Assembly: GCF_020172085.1 (NCBI RefSeq)
Contig: NZ_JAIVAT010000007.1
Coordinates: 186,001 to 250,000 of the forward strand
From: Rossellomorea aquimaris
Lineage (GTDB): Bacteria; Bacillota; Bacilli; Bacillales; Bacillaceae_B
DNA length: 64,000 nucleotides
Reading direction: 5' to 3'
Of this stretch, positions 43,549 through 51,120 are shown in pieces (within the stretch, counting starts at the first letter, position 1; each line of letters begins with the position of its first letter). The position numbers were made by a program, and so were the translations under genes. The notes below the pieces were generated by a model, which ran no database searches, had not been told where the DNA came from, and saw nothing but the letters and a program-made list of their open reading frames with translations.

Positions 43549-43965
43549 ATGGAGATCAAGAAACAGTGGGTTCAGGAAGATAGTGATTACATACGTCAAA
43601 AGTTGATCGAGTACAATGTGTCTCAGATCGATGAAGAGACGAAAACGCAGCTTGAGAAGATCAGTTTCATCATGAGGAATGACGAAGGTGAAATCGTCGG
43701 CGGTGTGACTGGTCAGATGTTCTGGCATCATCTGCACGTGGATTTTCTTTGGGTGGCAGAGGAATACCGGAGTGGTGGCTACGGGGCAAAATTAATTCAC
43801 CAGGCAGAAGAGTATGCAAGGGAGAAAGGCTGTCATCTTGTGATGCTGGACACGTTCAGCTTTCAGGCGCCGGCATTTTATAAAAAATTGGGGTATAAAG
43901 AGTTTGGGGTCCTTAAGGATTTTCCGAAGGGACAGAGTCAGCATTTTATGGAGAAGAGATTGTAA
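43549..43965 (+). CDS. GNAT-family N-acetyltransferase
   Basis: A 138-residue GNAT protein. The acetyl-CoA loop is EEYRSGGYGAKLI (R-x-x-G-x-G/A type) near residue 75. HLVMLDTFSFQAPAFYKKLGYKEFGVL forms the C-terminal strand-helix with the conserved Tyr. Members with a long N-terminal region and WHHLHVDFLWV are common in Bacillus and often annotated only as acetyltransferases, so the substrate is unknown. ATG 43549 sits eight bases after GGAGG; ATG 43543 is too close. A bidirectional terminator follows. Confidence 0.85.
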   Translation: MEIKKQWVQEDSDYIRQKLIEYNVSQIDEETKTQLEKISFIMRNDEGEIVGGVTGQMFWHHLHVDFLWVAEEYRSGGYGAKLIHQAEEYAREKGCHLVMLDTFSFQAPAFYKKLGYKEFGVLKDFPKGQSQHFMEKRL

Positions 43966-43992
43966 CAACCAGCCGTGGCTGGTTGTTTTTAA
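43963..43992. terminator. Bidirectional terminator between the GNAT and RDD genes
   Basis: AACAACCAGCC pairs with GGCTGGTTGTT around a three-base loop, then T run. Confidence 0.88.
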
Positions 43993-44423
43993 TTCCCTGA
44001 ATCAAGGGACATTTCTTCTGGAGTCGATTTGGTTACATACGTTCCGGCCATAAAGTCATGAATCGCACGTTTATCATCCCGGAATATAACGAAAAAGACA
44101 CTCATGAGGGCACCAAAGCCAAAGGTGATCAAATAGAATATTCCCGCAACCACATTCCTCATCAACATATTCCCTATATGTACATTGCTTCCATCTTTCT
44201 TTACAATTCGTATGCCCATCGTCTTTTTCCCGACGTCGTATCCCTTCCAGAAAACGGGCGTTAATAGTAAGTAGAGAAACATGATGAACGAAACACCTGG
44301 GTCGTCGGGATTGAATTCATCCGTCACAATCGCAAAAAGAACAATCAATGGGAGGTTTATAAAAATCCCATTGGCAATGCCTGCACCGAATCGAATCCAA
44401 AAACCTGCTGGTTGATTGATCAT
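43989..44423 (-). CDS. Short RDD-family membrane protein
   Basis: A 144-residue RDD protein. AGFWIRFGAGIANGIFINLPL has the Arg of the RDD motif, and the aspartates are replaced by Gly/Asn, so it is a degenerate member. Three hydrophobic segments and GKKTMGIRIVKKDG and KRAIHDFMAGTYV complete the family pattern. ATG 44423 follows ACAGGAGGCTGCG. The role is unknown; small RDD proteins may be transporters or assembly factors. It stands alone on the minus strand. Confidence 0.85.
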   Translation of the reverse strand: MINQPAGFWIRFGAGIANGIFINLPLIVLFAIVTDEFNPDDPGVSFIMFLYLLLTPVFWKGYDVGKKTMGIRIVKKDGSNVHIGNMLMRNVVAGIFYLITFGFGALMSVFFVIFRDDKRAIHDFMAGTYVTKSTPEEMSLDSGN

Positions 44424-44574
44424 GTCGCAGCCTCCTGTCAATATGGTCCTGGGATCATTGTAGCATAGAGGAGGCTTGCAGTATCATTTTCTCCAAGAAA
44501 TCAGATAAATCATGTTTTATGTTCTTTACACCGGGTAAATATGTACTAAATAACATTCGACGGGAGAGAATAGG

Positions 44575-44808
44575 ATGAGATATATTAACCAGGGAAGAGA
44601 GCGAATTCAATTTGATCGCAAGGGAAAGAAAAAGGATCTACATATACTGGAATGTACGCGCTGTGAGAAAGAATTTAGGTCGACGATGAATGTCAGTCAA
44701 ATCGAATGCTCCAACTGCTCCACTTCAACAGATCCTAAATTGGACCTATCACTCTTTAAAGTGATTGGATTTATTGAAAATCTTCAAGGAAGTGAAGTAC
44801 GTTGCTAA
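44575..44808 (+). CDS. Small zinc-ribbon-like protein (77 aa)
   Basis: A 77-residue basic protein with CTRC (residues 27-30) and CSNC (45-48), spaced like a four-cysteine zinc ribbon. GGGAGAG precedes ATG 44575. It contains no membrane helix. A 40-residue membrane peptide gene begins seven bases before its stop, so the two are translated together. Function is unknown. The CxxC...CxxC arrangement could bind zinc or, less likely, a rubredoxin-type iron. Confidence 0.75.
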   Translation: MRYINQGRERIQFDRKGKKKDLHILECTRCEKEFRSTMNVSQIECSNCSTSTDPKLDLSLFKVIGFIENLQGSEVRC

Positions 44809-44924
44809 ACAGGGATAAACTGGCTGATATGAAGATGGATTTTCAGGATATTCTTTGGATGAGTTCAGGTGTTGCCATCATACTATTCTTAATTGCTTTA
44901 GCAAATTTCTTTATTATTTCATAA
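44802..44924 (+). CDS. Single-helix micro-protein coupled to the zinc-ribbon gene (40 aa)
   Basis: Forty residues starting MLNRDKLADMKMDFQDILWM with one hydrophobic helix (about residues 19-40). TTG 44802 lies nine bases after AAGGAAGTG and overlaps the end of the zinc-ribbon frame. The stop is followed by a strong terminator. The topology would be N-terminus inside with the helix reaching the C-terminus. No family recognised; short coupled membrane peptides often bind a partner, here perhaps the zinc-ribbon protein. Confidence 0.6.
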   Translation: MLNRDKLADMKMDFQDILWMSSGVAIILFLIALANFFIIS

Positions 44925-44930
44925 TGTGTT

Positions 44931-44966
44931 GAAAAGCCCTATCCGTTGTGGAGGGCTTTTTTTTAT
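44931..44966 (+). terminator. Terminator after the micro-protein gene
   Basis: AAAAGCCCT and AGGGCTTTT form the stem around an 11-base loop, followed by T. Confidence 0.85.
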
Positions 44967-44982
44967 TGGGCTAAAGTAAATT

Positions 44983-45020
44983 AGAGAAGAGCCTGACCGT
45001 TATGCGGCCAGGCTCTTCGT
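44983..45020 (-). terminator. Terminator of the aldehyde dehydrogenase gene
   Basis: AGAAGAGCCTGACCG pairs with CGGCCAGGCTCTTC with one A/C mismatch. Confidence 0.75.
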
Positions 45021-45024
45021 ACTG

Positions 45025-46473
45025 TTATCCTTTGTAATTTTCATCATATTCGAGATAAACGACATGGGTTTCAAGGTACTCATTCAGACCATGTTTCCCG
45101 TCGGCTCCGCCGATTCCCGATTGCCCGCGGCCGGCATGGAACCCATTGATGGCTTCGAAGTTCTCCCGGTTGACGAACGTTTCCCCGTAACGAAGTTCGT
45201 TGGCCGCTCTCATGATTTCATGGAGGTTCTCACTGAAGATCGATGAAGACAGTCCGTACTCCGTATCATTGGCAAGCTCGATGACTTCATCGAAATCCTT
45301 GTATGTCATGATGGGCAGGACCGGTCCAAAGATTTCTTCCTGAATGATATCCATCTCCTGCTTCACATCTACTAGGACGGTCGGTTCGAAATAGAACCCC
45401 TTATCTACTTGAACCGGCTTTCCTCCGGTCAGGATCCTTGCCCCTTTTTCGACAGCGGTGTTGACCATTTCCGTCACAGTTTCAAGGCGGTCTTTATTTA
45501 CAAGGGGACCGATGTCGTTGTCGCGGTTTGTTGGATCACCAACCTTTGTGTTTTTCATCGCTTCGGTCATCTTGCTGATGAATTCTTCAGCCACATCCTC
45601 GTGGACATATACCCGTTCCGCGTTCGTACACGCCTGTCCGGAGTTTGTGATCCTGGACGTTTTGATTTTCTCAACGGCTAGATCGATATTCGCATGCTTG
45701 GTGACGATGGCAGGGGCTTTTCCGCCCAATTCCAGGTTCACTTTCGTGATCGATTTGGAGGCAGCCTCCATCACTTTCGAGCCTGCCGGGTAGCTTCCCG
45801 TCATAGACACCATTCGTACTTTAGGATGGCTTGACATTGGGTTCCCGATATCAGAACCTTTTCCGGTCACAAGGTTGAATACGCCTTTGGGAAGTCCTAT
45901 TTCATCTATGATCTTGGCGAATTCGCATGCCGTATTGGGAGTGTACTGGCTTGGTTTCAGGACGATGGTACACCCTGTCACGAGTGCGGGCGCCACTTTT
46001 CTGGCGAGGATGAACATAGGGAAGTTCCACGGTACGATTCCAGTCACGACACCGATCGGCTTCTTATAGACAAGAATATTCTCGTTCGAGCGTTCACTCT
46101 CCAGGATTTCACCCTCGTAGCGGAGTGCCCATCCCGCCATATAGCGGAAGTACTCGATGGCAAGGTCTACTTCACCTTCAGAGGCAGCGAGTGTCTTCCC
46201 GTTCTCCTCTGTTAGCATCTCAACAAATGAATCACGGCGTTCCTCCAGCTTATCAGCGATACGATATAAGTACGAAGCCCGTTCTTTGGAAGGAACCTTA
46301 CTCCATGAAAGGAAAGCCGTATGGGCAATATCTACGGCGTGATTAACATCGTCTTCCGTCCCCAACTGAATGGATGAAATCTTCTCCTCATTCGCCGGAT
46401 TTATGACATCCCACGTCTCCTTCGACATACTATCAACAAACTCACCATTCACATACATCTGATATTTCTTCAC
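45025..46473 (-). CDS. aldA: AldA-type aldehyde dehydrogenase (lactaldehyde/glycolaldehyde)
   Basis: A 482-residue NAD(P)+-dependent dehydrogenase of full length. IVPWNFPMF and KPSQYTP line the cofactor site, LELGGKAPAIV holds the general-base Glu and NSGQACTNAERVYVH the catalytic Cys. The C-terminus RENFEAINGFHAGRGQSGIGGADGKHG is characteristic of the AldA subgroup (lactaldehyde, glycolaldehyde). It oxidises aldehydes to acids in the cytoplasm. GGAGGAG lies before the ATG on the minus strand. No operon partner is evident; a GGGACGGAC inverted pair occurs upstream. Confidence 0.85.
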   Translation of the reverse strand: MKKYQMYVNGEFVDSMSKETWDVINPANEEKISSIQLGTEDDVNHAVDIAHTAFLSWSKVPSKERASYLYRIADKLEERRDSFVEMLTEENGKTLAASEGEVDLAIEYFRYMAGWALRYEGEILESERSNENILVYKKPIGVVTGIVPWNFPMFILARKVAPALVTGCTIVLKPSQYTPNTACEFAKIIDEIGLPKGVFNLVTGKGSDIGNPMSSHPKVRMVSMTGSYPAGSKVMEAASKSITKVNLELGGKAPAIVTKHANIDLAVEKIKTSRITNSGQACTNAERVYVHEDVAEEFISKMTEAMKNTKVGDPTNRDNDIGPLVNKDRLETVTEMVNTAVEKGARILTGGKPVQVDKGFYFEPTVLVDVKQEMDIIQEEIFGPVLPIMTYKDFDEVIELANDTEYGLSSSIFSENLHEIMRAANELRYGETFVNRENFEAINGFHAGRGQSGIGGADGKHGLNEYLETHVVYLEYDENYKG

Positions 46474-46562
46474 AACTACTCCTCCTCGTTGAACTGATTC
46501 ATCACATACACACCCTTTTCCCGGTCAGCTTGGAAGAGTAAACCTAGGGATGTGCAAAAGGT

Positions 46563-46640
46563 GAGGGACGGACACCCATCACACACCCGAGATCCTTGAT
46601 ATATCAGGGTTTAGGGTGTGAATATGGAGGTCCGTCCCTC
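46563..46640. repeat. Inverted pair of GAGGGACGGAC motifs with nested stem
   Basis: GAGGGACGGAC (46563-46573) pairs with GTCCGTCCCTC (46630-46640), with an inner CACACCC/GGGTGTG pair, forming a possible long hairpin between the aldA and yfmJ genes. Confidence 0.65.
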
Positions 46641-46648
46641 AGGAGTGG

Positions 46649-47671
46649 TTATTTACTTGGTTCGGCAATTTTGACGAGTTGTTTACCGATGTTTTTTCCT
46701 TGGAAGAGTCCTAGGAAGGCGTCGGTTACGTTGTCGAGACCTTCTGTGATGGTTTCTTCGTATTGAAGTTTTCCTTGTGACAGCCATTGGCCGAGTTCGG
46801 TTGCGCCTTCTTTGAAACGGTCACTGTAGTCGTTGACCACGAAGCCTTTCATGAGGGCGCTTGATTTGATCAGTCTCGTTTGGACACGCGGTCCAAGGTC
46901 CCGATCTGTTTTGTTATAAGAAGAAATCGCCCCGCACACTGGTATACGTGCATGTTTATTTAGTAAACTAAGGGCAGCGTCACCGATTTCACCACCGACG
47001 TTTTCGAAATACACGTCGATACCGCCCGGGCATGCTTCTTTTAACGCTTTATAGATATTGTCAGTTGTTTTATAGTTGATTCCTTCGTCAAATCCGAGTG
47101 TATCTGTCAGGTAGCTGACTTTTTCATCAGATCCTGCAATCCCAACGACACGGGCTCCTTTGATCTTGGCGATTTGTCCAACGACAGACCCGACTGCGCC
47201 TGCAGCTCCGGAAACCACAACGGTTTCGCCTTCTTTCGGTTGACCGATGTCCAATAGTCCGAAATAGGCAGTCAATCCAGTCAATCCAAGGATACTTAAG
47301 TGAGTTGAAACAGGTGCAACGTTCGGATCGATGGCGCGGACCTCTTTCTCATTGGCAATGGAATACTCCTGCCAAGGCAGCATGCCCACTACAAAGTCCC
47401 CTTTTTGGAAATGCTCAGACTGTGACTCCACGATTTCACCTACCACACCGCCAGCCAAAGCTTCGTTGAGTTTGAAAGGCTCGACATATGACTTGGCATC
47501 GGACATTCTTCCCCGCATATAAGGGTCCACGGAAAGGTAAAGTGTCTTGACGAGCACTTCTCCTTTGGAAGGCTGTGGCACATCGATTTCTTTATAAAGG
47601 AAATCTTCTTTCACAGGCATTCCTTCAGGACGGGAGACTAATTGTATTTGGTGCTGTTTTTCAGGTAGCAT
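46649..47671 (-). CDS. yfmJ: Zinc-independent MDR-family NADP-dependent oxidoreductase
   Basis: A 340-residue medium-chain reductase without zinc ligands. VDPYMRGRM is the leukotriene B4 dehydrogenase/PTGR signature, VSGAAGAVGSVVGQIAKIKGARVVG the Rossmann fold and VYFENVGGEIGDAAL the adjoining loop. It probably reduces alkenals or alkenones using NADPH and protects against electrophiles. The B. subtilis homologue is YfmJ. AAGGAGGAATCG precedes the ATG. It is divergent from the APH-like gene. Confidence 0.88.
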   Translation of the reverse strand: MLPEKQHQIQLVSRPEGMPVKEDFLYKEIDVPQPSKGEVLVKTLYLSVDPYMRGRMSDAKSYVEPFKLNEALAGGVVGEIVESQSEHFQKGDFVVGMLPWQEYSIANEKEVRAIDPNVAPVSTHLSILGLTGLTAYFGLLDIGQPKEGETVVVSGAAGAVGSVVGQIAKIKGARVVGIAGSDEKVSYLTDTLGFDEGINYKTTDNIYKALKEACPGGIDVYFENVGGEIGDAALSLLNKHARIPVCGAISSYNKTDRDLGPRVQTRLIKSSALMKGFVVNDYSDRFKEGATELGQWLSQGKLQYEETITEGLDNVTDAFLGLFQGKNIGKQLVKIAEPSK

Positions 47672-47781
47672 AACGATTCCTCCTTAGAAATTGACTATAT
47701 TCATTTTTTCCGATTACTTGAAATCTATCACAAGAAGTTCTGATTCTACAAAGAATAACACTTGAGAAAGGTGTGATAATG

Positions 47782-48693
47782 ATGGCTAATGTATGGGATG
47801 CAGAGGCTGAGGTCACCACTCGTCTGGCTCGACAGCTGATTGAGTCTCAGTTTCCGGATTTGATCCCGACTGACCTTGAGATCATCGACTATGGTTTTGA
47901 CAATACGGTGATAAAAGTGAGTGACAAATGGGTATTCCGATTTCCCCGCCGGGAGATAGCGGTCAAGCTTTTGGAAACGGAAGGACGGTTATTACCGCTG
48001 CTTGCATCCAATGAGCTGGGACTTCAGATTCCGGTTCCGTTCTATTATGGTAAGCCTTCGTTTCCATACGAATGGCCGTTTCTCGGATATCGATTCGTGA
48101 AGGGAACGATTCCTTCCATGGCAGAAATAGCATTACGCGAAGGGGCGTCAGCCATCAGGCTCGCGCGGTTCCTGAAAAAGCTTCACTGTACAAGTGTCAG
48201 TGAAGCAGAAGAACAGGGAGTCCCTTATGATGAGCTCGATCGGCTTGATGTTGAGAAACGTCGTCCTGTTTTGGAAAAGAACACGGAAGAAATCAGGAAG
48301 CACAACCTCTTTCATGGAGTGGAATTGTTAGAGGAATATCTACATCATCTACCTCATAGAGTCCTGCCTGAAAAATCCACCTTGGTCCATGGCGACCTCC
48401 ATTTTAAAAACATAGTCGTGGATGGGGAAGGAGTTTTATCGGGGATCATTGATTGGGGAGATGTTCATCTCGGTCAAAGAGCTGTTGATTTAAATCTTGT
48501 TTATAGCTTTCTTGGTTCAAATGGTCGTGATTTGTTTTTCAAGGAATACGGGCAGGTTGAAGAAATCGAATTGGAATATGCACGCTTCAAAGCCGTCTAT
48601 ACAAATGTCGTGTTGCTTCTATTTGGTTATCATGAAAAACAGCCCCATACAGTCAGGGAAGCACAGAAAAGCCTGGAACTTGCGCTGACATGA
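47782..48693 (+). CDS. APH-family phosphotransferase (aminoglycoside/choline kinase-like)
   Basis: A 303-residue kinase-fold protein. VSDKWVFRFPRREIAVKLL contains the ATP-binding Lys/Glu region, LVHGDLHFKNIVVD the catalytic loop and GIIDWGDVHLGQRAVDLNL the metal-binding Asp. The protein phosphorylates a small molecule. Substrates in this family include macrolides, aminoglycosides and choline, and the similarity to macrolide phosphotransferases is in the fold only. ATG 47782 is eight bases after AAAGGTG. A bidirectional terminator ends the gene. Confidence 0.85.
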   Translation: MANVWDAEAEVTTRLARQLIESQFPDLIPTDLEIIDYGFDNTVIKVSDKWVFRFPRREIAVKLLETEGRLLPLLASNELGLQIPVPFYYGKPSFPYEWPFLGYRFVKGTIPSMAEIALREGASAIRLARFLKKLHCTSVSEAEEQGVPYDELDRLDVEKRRPVLEKNTEEIRKHNLFHGVELLEEYLHHLPHRVLPEKSTLVHGDLHFKNIVVDGEGVLSGIIDWGDVHLGQRAVDLNLVYSFLGSNGRDLFFKEYGQVEEIELEYARFKAVYTNVVLLLFGYHEKQPHTVREAQKSLELALT

Positions 48694-48732
48694 AGAAAGC
48701 CTGGTTGAGATTACAGCAACCAGGCTTTTTCT
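48694..48732. terminator. Bidirectional terminator between APH-like and peroxiredoxin genes
   Basis: AAAGCCTGGTTG (48696-48707) pairs with CAACCAGGCTTT, followed by T. Confidence 0.9.
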
Positions 48733-49235
48733 TATTTCACGTTTTTTTGGATGTATTTCACGATTTTACGAAGTTCATTGGCATGGGGGCGGCCGAACGG
48801 ACTTGTTTGTCTTTGCTGATACATGGCCTTACCTTTTTCATTTATAAGGAAGTAGGCCGGTTCACCATGCTGACCGTGATCCTCATAAGGTGCATCTTCC
48901 CCATGATAGAAAACATCATAGGCTTTGATGGCTTCCAGTTTTTCATCTGCCAATACTGGGAATGTCAAATCTTCCTTATTCGCAAACTCCTGCAGATCTG
49001 CCATCTTATCACTGGAGATCGTCAACAGGTGGACATTATGTTTTTCGAAGTATTCCTTGTTTGCCTGCAGCTCTCTTAATTCTTCCTGACAGACCGGGCA
49101 CCAAGATCCTCTGAAGAAGACAATGAGATGCCAGCTTTGATGTTCTTTCTGGTGCTCCTCAAACGAGAATGTCTCTCCTGAAACTGCCGGGAGCGTGAAA
49201 TTTGGTACCGTATCATTTAATTGAAAAGTTGCCAT
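48732..49235 (-). CDS. Peroxiredoxin / AhpC-TSA family thiol protein
   Basis: A 167-residue thioredoxin-fold protein of the BCP/AhpC-TSA type. FFRGSWCPVCQEEL carries C46 (peroxidatic) and C49, and LTISSDK and GEPAYFLINEKG fit the fold. It would reduce peroxides with electrons from a thiol system in the cytoplasm. The CxxC arrangement resembles PrxQ-like or thioredoxin-like enzymes. AGGAGGAATG precedes the ATG at 49235. It is monocistronic. Confidence 0.88.
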   Translation of the reverse strand: MATFQLNDTVPNFTLPAVSGETFSFEEHQKEHQSWHLIVFFRGSWCPVCQEELRELQANKEYFEKHNVHLLTISSDKMADLQEFANKEDLTFPVLADEKLEAIKAYDVFYHGEDAPYEDHGQHGEPAYFLINEKGKAMYQQRQTSPFGRPHANELRKIVKYIQKNVK

Positions 49236-49395
49236 TATTCATTCCTCCTAGTTTTTCTTTCGATTCATATAGGCATTAGGACAAACCTGACCAGATGGAA
49301 ATTCATACAGTATAGTATCTGTATTTTCTTACATAGAGTGTATTTCCCTTTATGTTCGAAATAAAACGTATGAATGTTCAGAAAGGAAGATTTCG

Positions 49396-49713
49396 ATGAG
49401 AAGAAACAATGCGGGACCTAAATTATGTATCTTCCCTGAATATAAATGGTGTGGACCGGGTTGCAGCGGCCCAGGTGCACCCATCAATTCAGTGGATGCA
49501 GCGTGTAAAGCCCATGATCTTTGCTATGAGCGGTACGGCCCGACCTGTGAGTGTGACCGGATGTTCATGAGGAAACTGGAGAGTGAAATCGATCATGGTT
49601 CACGGGAAGGAAGACATGCTTTTCTTTTTTATCAATACATGAAGTTTCAGACGAAGATTAAGTGCAGGGAAGAGCGATGTGGAAGGGCCCGGTGCAGAGG
49701 GTCTTGGATATAA
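49396..49713 (+). CDS. Phospholipase A2-like protein
   Basis: A 105-residue cysteine-rich protein. WCGPGCSGPGAP resembles a calcium-binding loop and CKAHDLCYERYG gives the catalytic H40-D41 pair, with a second Asp at D54 in CECDRMF, as in phospholipase A2 folds and parvovirus-like PLA2 domains. No signal peptide is seen, which is odd for a disulfide-rich enzyme. Nine cysteines would require oxidising conditions or metal. GAAAGGAAG lies 12 bases before ATG 49396. The substrate and location are unknown. Confidence 0.75.
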   Translation: MRRNNAGPKLCIFPEYKWCGPGCSGPGAPINSVDAACKAHDLCYERYGPTCECDRMFMRKLESEIDHGSREGRHAFLFYQYMKFQTKIKCREERCGRARCRGSWI

Positions 49714-49718
49714 AATAA

Positions 49719-49749
49719 TAGAAGGTCCGTCCCTCGACGGACCTTCTAT
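49719..49749. terminator. Bidirectional terminator built from the GGTCCGTCC motif
   Basis: AGAAGGTCCGTC (49720-49731) pairs perfectly with GACGGACCTTCT (49736-49747) around CCTC. The motif itself is incorporated into the stem. Confidence 0.85.
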
Positions 49750-50189
49750 TTGAGTTTCAGGGTGTAATGATAAACGGAGTCATCCTTTTTATAGCCGTTT
49801 CTTTCATACAGTGCCTGTGCCTGCATATTGTCCGAGTCCGTTTCCAGAATGAGCGATTTCGCATTCGTTTGTTCAGCATGTTTTTTGGCTGCTTCCAAGA
49901 GCATCTGACCGGCCCCCCGGTTCCGTGCCCCGGAAGTTACATAAAGATCGTTCAGCTTCCATATCCGCTCCATGTATACGGAGGAGAAAGAAGGATACAG
50001 CTGGGTGAAGCCTACATATTCGTCATCCTGAGTCGCGACAAAGATGACGGATTCATCATGTGATAGACGGTCTTCGAGAAACTGCCTTGCCCCGAGTTTA
50101 TCCGTCATCTGATGATAAAACATACGATAGCTATTAAACAGTTCCACAAGTCCTTCCAAGTCTGAAAGGCGGGCGCGGGATATCTTCAT
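49746..50189 (-). CDS. GNAT-family N-acetyltransferase
   Basis: A 147-residue GNAT protein. NRGAGQMLLEAAKKHA is the acetyl-CoA-binding loop and helix, and LILETDSDNMQAQALYERNGYKKD contains the conserved C-terminal Tyr region. Acceptor is unknown. ATG 50189 follows AAGGAGTGATTCGA; an in-frame GTG at 50198 overlaps it. Its 3' end meets the PLA2-like gene at a shared terminator. Confidence 0.85.
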   Translation of the reverse strand: MKISRARLSDLEGLVELFNSYRMFYHQMTDKLGARQFLEDRLSHDESVIFVATQDDEYVGFTQLYPSFSSVYMERIWKLNDLYVTSGARNRGAGQMLLEAAKKHAEQTNAKSLILETDSDNMQAQALYERNGYKKDDSVYHYTLKLK

Positions 50190-50236
50190 TCGAATCACTC
50201 CTTACATTCACTATTTTATGAGCATGAGGTGAGAAC

Positions 50237-50395
50237 ATGCCGGTGATGTTCGATATTAAATGGAAAAGGGTGAGGGAAAAGCGGGTTAGAGTTGAAAAAG
50301 AGGCTGCTTGGAATGAAAAAACAGTTCAGGAGAAGAGGTTCGAAGGGGAAATAGGCTATGAGTCAAGTGAAATGAGGATAATTGCGTCATTTTAG
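50237..50395 (+). CDS. Possible small protein (52 aa) ending in array 5
   Basis: ATG 50237 follows GAGGTGAG at a suitable distance and opens a 52-residue charged frame (MPVMFDIKWKRVREKRVRVE...). The last residues MRIIASF come from the first unit of array 5, whose TTTTAG gives the stop. No family recognised. It may be a chance frame in an otherwise non-coding 381-base gap, which also holds array 5 and the terminator of the DUF2269 gene. Confidence 0.3.
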   Translation: MPVMFDIKWKRVREKRVRVEKEAAWNEKTVQEKRFEGEIGYESSEMRIIASF

Positions 50396-50472
50396 CTTGT
50401 GATTGCGTCATTTTTTAAGGAATTGCGTCATTCTGAAATTATTTGCGTCATTTTTAAGTGTTTATGCGTAAA
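50380..50472. repeat. 20-21-base-period array, core ATTGCGTCATTTT (array 5)
   Basis: ATTGCGTCA begins at 50381, 50402, 50422, 50442 (TTTGCGTCA) and, degenerate, 50462 (TTATGCGTA). The bases between units are not conserved. It lies between two minus-strand genes. Confidence 0.8.
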
Positions 50473-50532
50473 AATACATAAAATGGTAAAAGTGGATATC
50501 CAAATGCATGATTCTTCCTAAAACCCCATAAT

Positions 50533-50563
50533 AAAACCAGCCTGCGATACAAGCAGGCTGGCG
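50533..50563 (-). terminator. Terminator of the DUF2269 gene
   Basis: CCAGCCTGC (50537-50545) pairs with GCAGGCTGG (50553-50561); the minus strand continues into TTTTATT. Confidence 0.82.
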
Positions 50564-50570
50564 ACTCAGA

Positions 50571-51023
50571 TTAAAATGGTTTGATAGACATTAAGATGAT
50601 AAGTATAATAGCAGCACTATGTATAATGATATTGAATGGTTTTAACTCTGAGTTGATTTTTCCATAAGATTCAGGAACGTCGTCACCTTCATGGTTATGG
50701 ATGATTTCAGCCATCCGCTTTACTTTCTTAGGCATGATCCCGGCAACGATGAACTGTACACCGATGTAAATGATGATGGATGCAATATACCAACCGGCTT
50801 TGAATAAATAAGGGTTCATGATCCCCATGATGAGCCCGGTGATAAGCAATACAATGCTGCCGACCTTTGCAAAGGTTTCGATTTTTTTGCTAAGCTCTAA
50901 AGAGAATTTTGCCTGATGAGCTGTCTCCGGTGTTTTCATCACGACGGGCATGGAAAAGCTTGCACCAAGTCCAGCGACTGCAGCAATAACGTGGACAAGA
51001 ATCAATAGTCCGTAGATAGACAT
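50571..51023 (-). CDS. DUF2269-like integral membrane protein
   Basis: A 150-residue protein with four hydrophobic segments (LLILVHVIAAVAGLGASFS, VGSIVLLITGLIMGIM, WYIASIIIYIGVQFIVAGIM, IIIHSAAIILIILMSI), the pattern of the DUF2269 family. It has no charged catalytic motif in the membrane; His10-like residues could bind heme, but this is speculative. ATG 51023 follows AAATGGAGGTG. It diverges from the folate-enzyme-like gene, with 97 bases between. Confidence 0.78.
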   Translation of the reverse strand: MSIYGLLILVHVIAAVAGLGASFSMPVVMKTPETAHQAKFSLELSKKIETFAKVGSIVLLITGLIMGIMNPYLFKAGWYIASIIIYIGVQFIVAGIMPKKVKRMAEIIHNHEGDDVPESYGKINSELKPFNIIIHSAAIILIILMSIKPF

Positions 51024-51120
51024 GTTATTCACCTCCATTTAAGGGAATTTTAAACAGACTTCATTGTATAGTAAAATAGTACCTGTTTCCAGGTTTTTTG
51101 AAAAAAGGGGAGAAAAAAGT

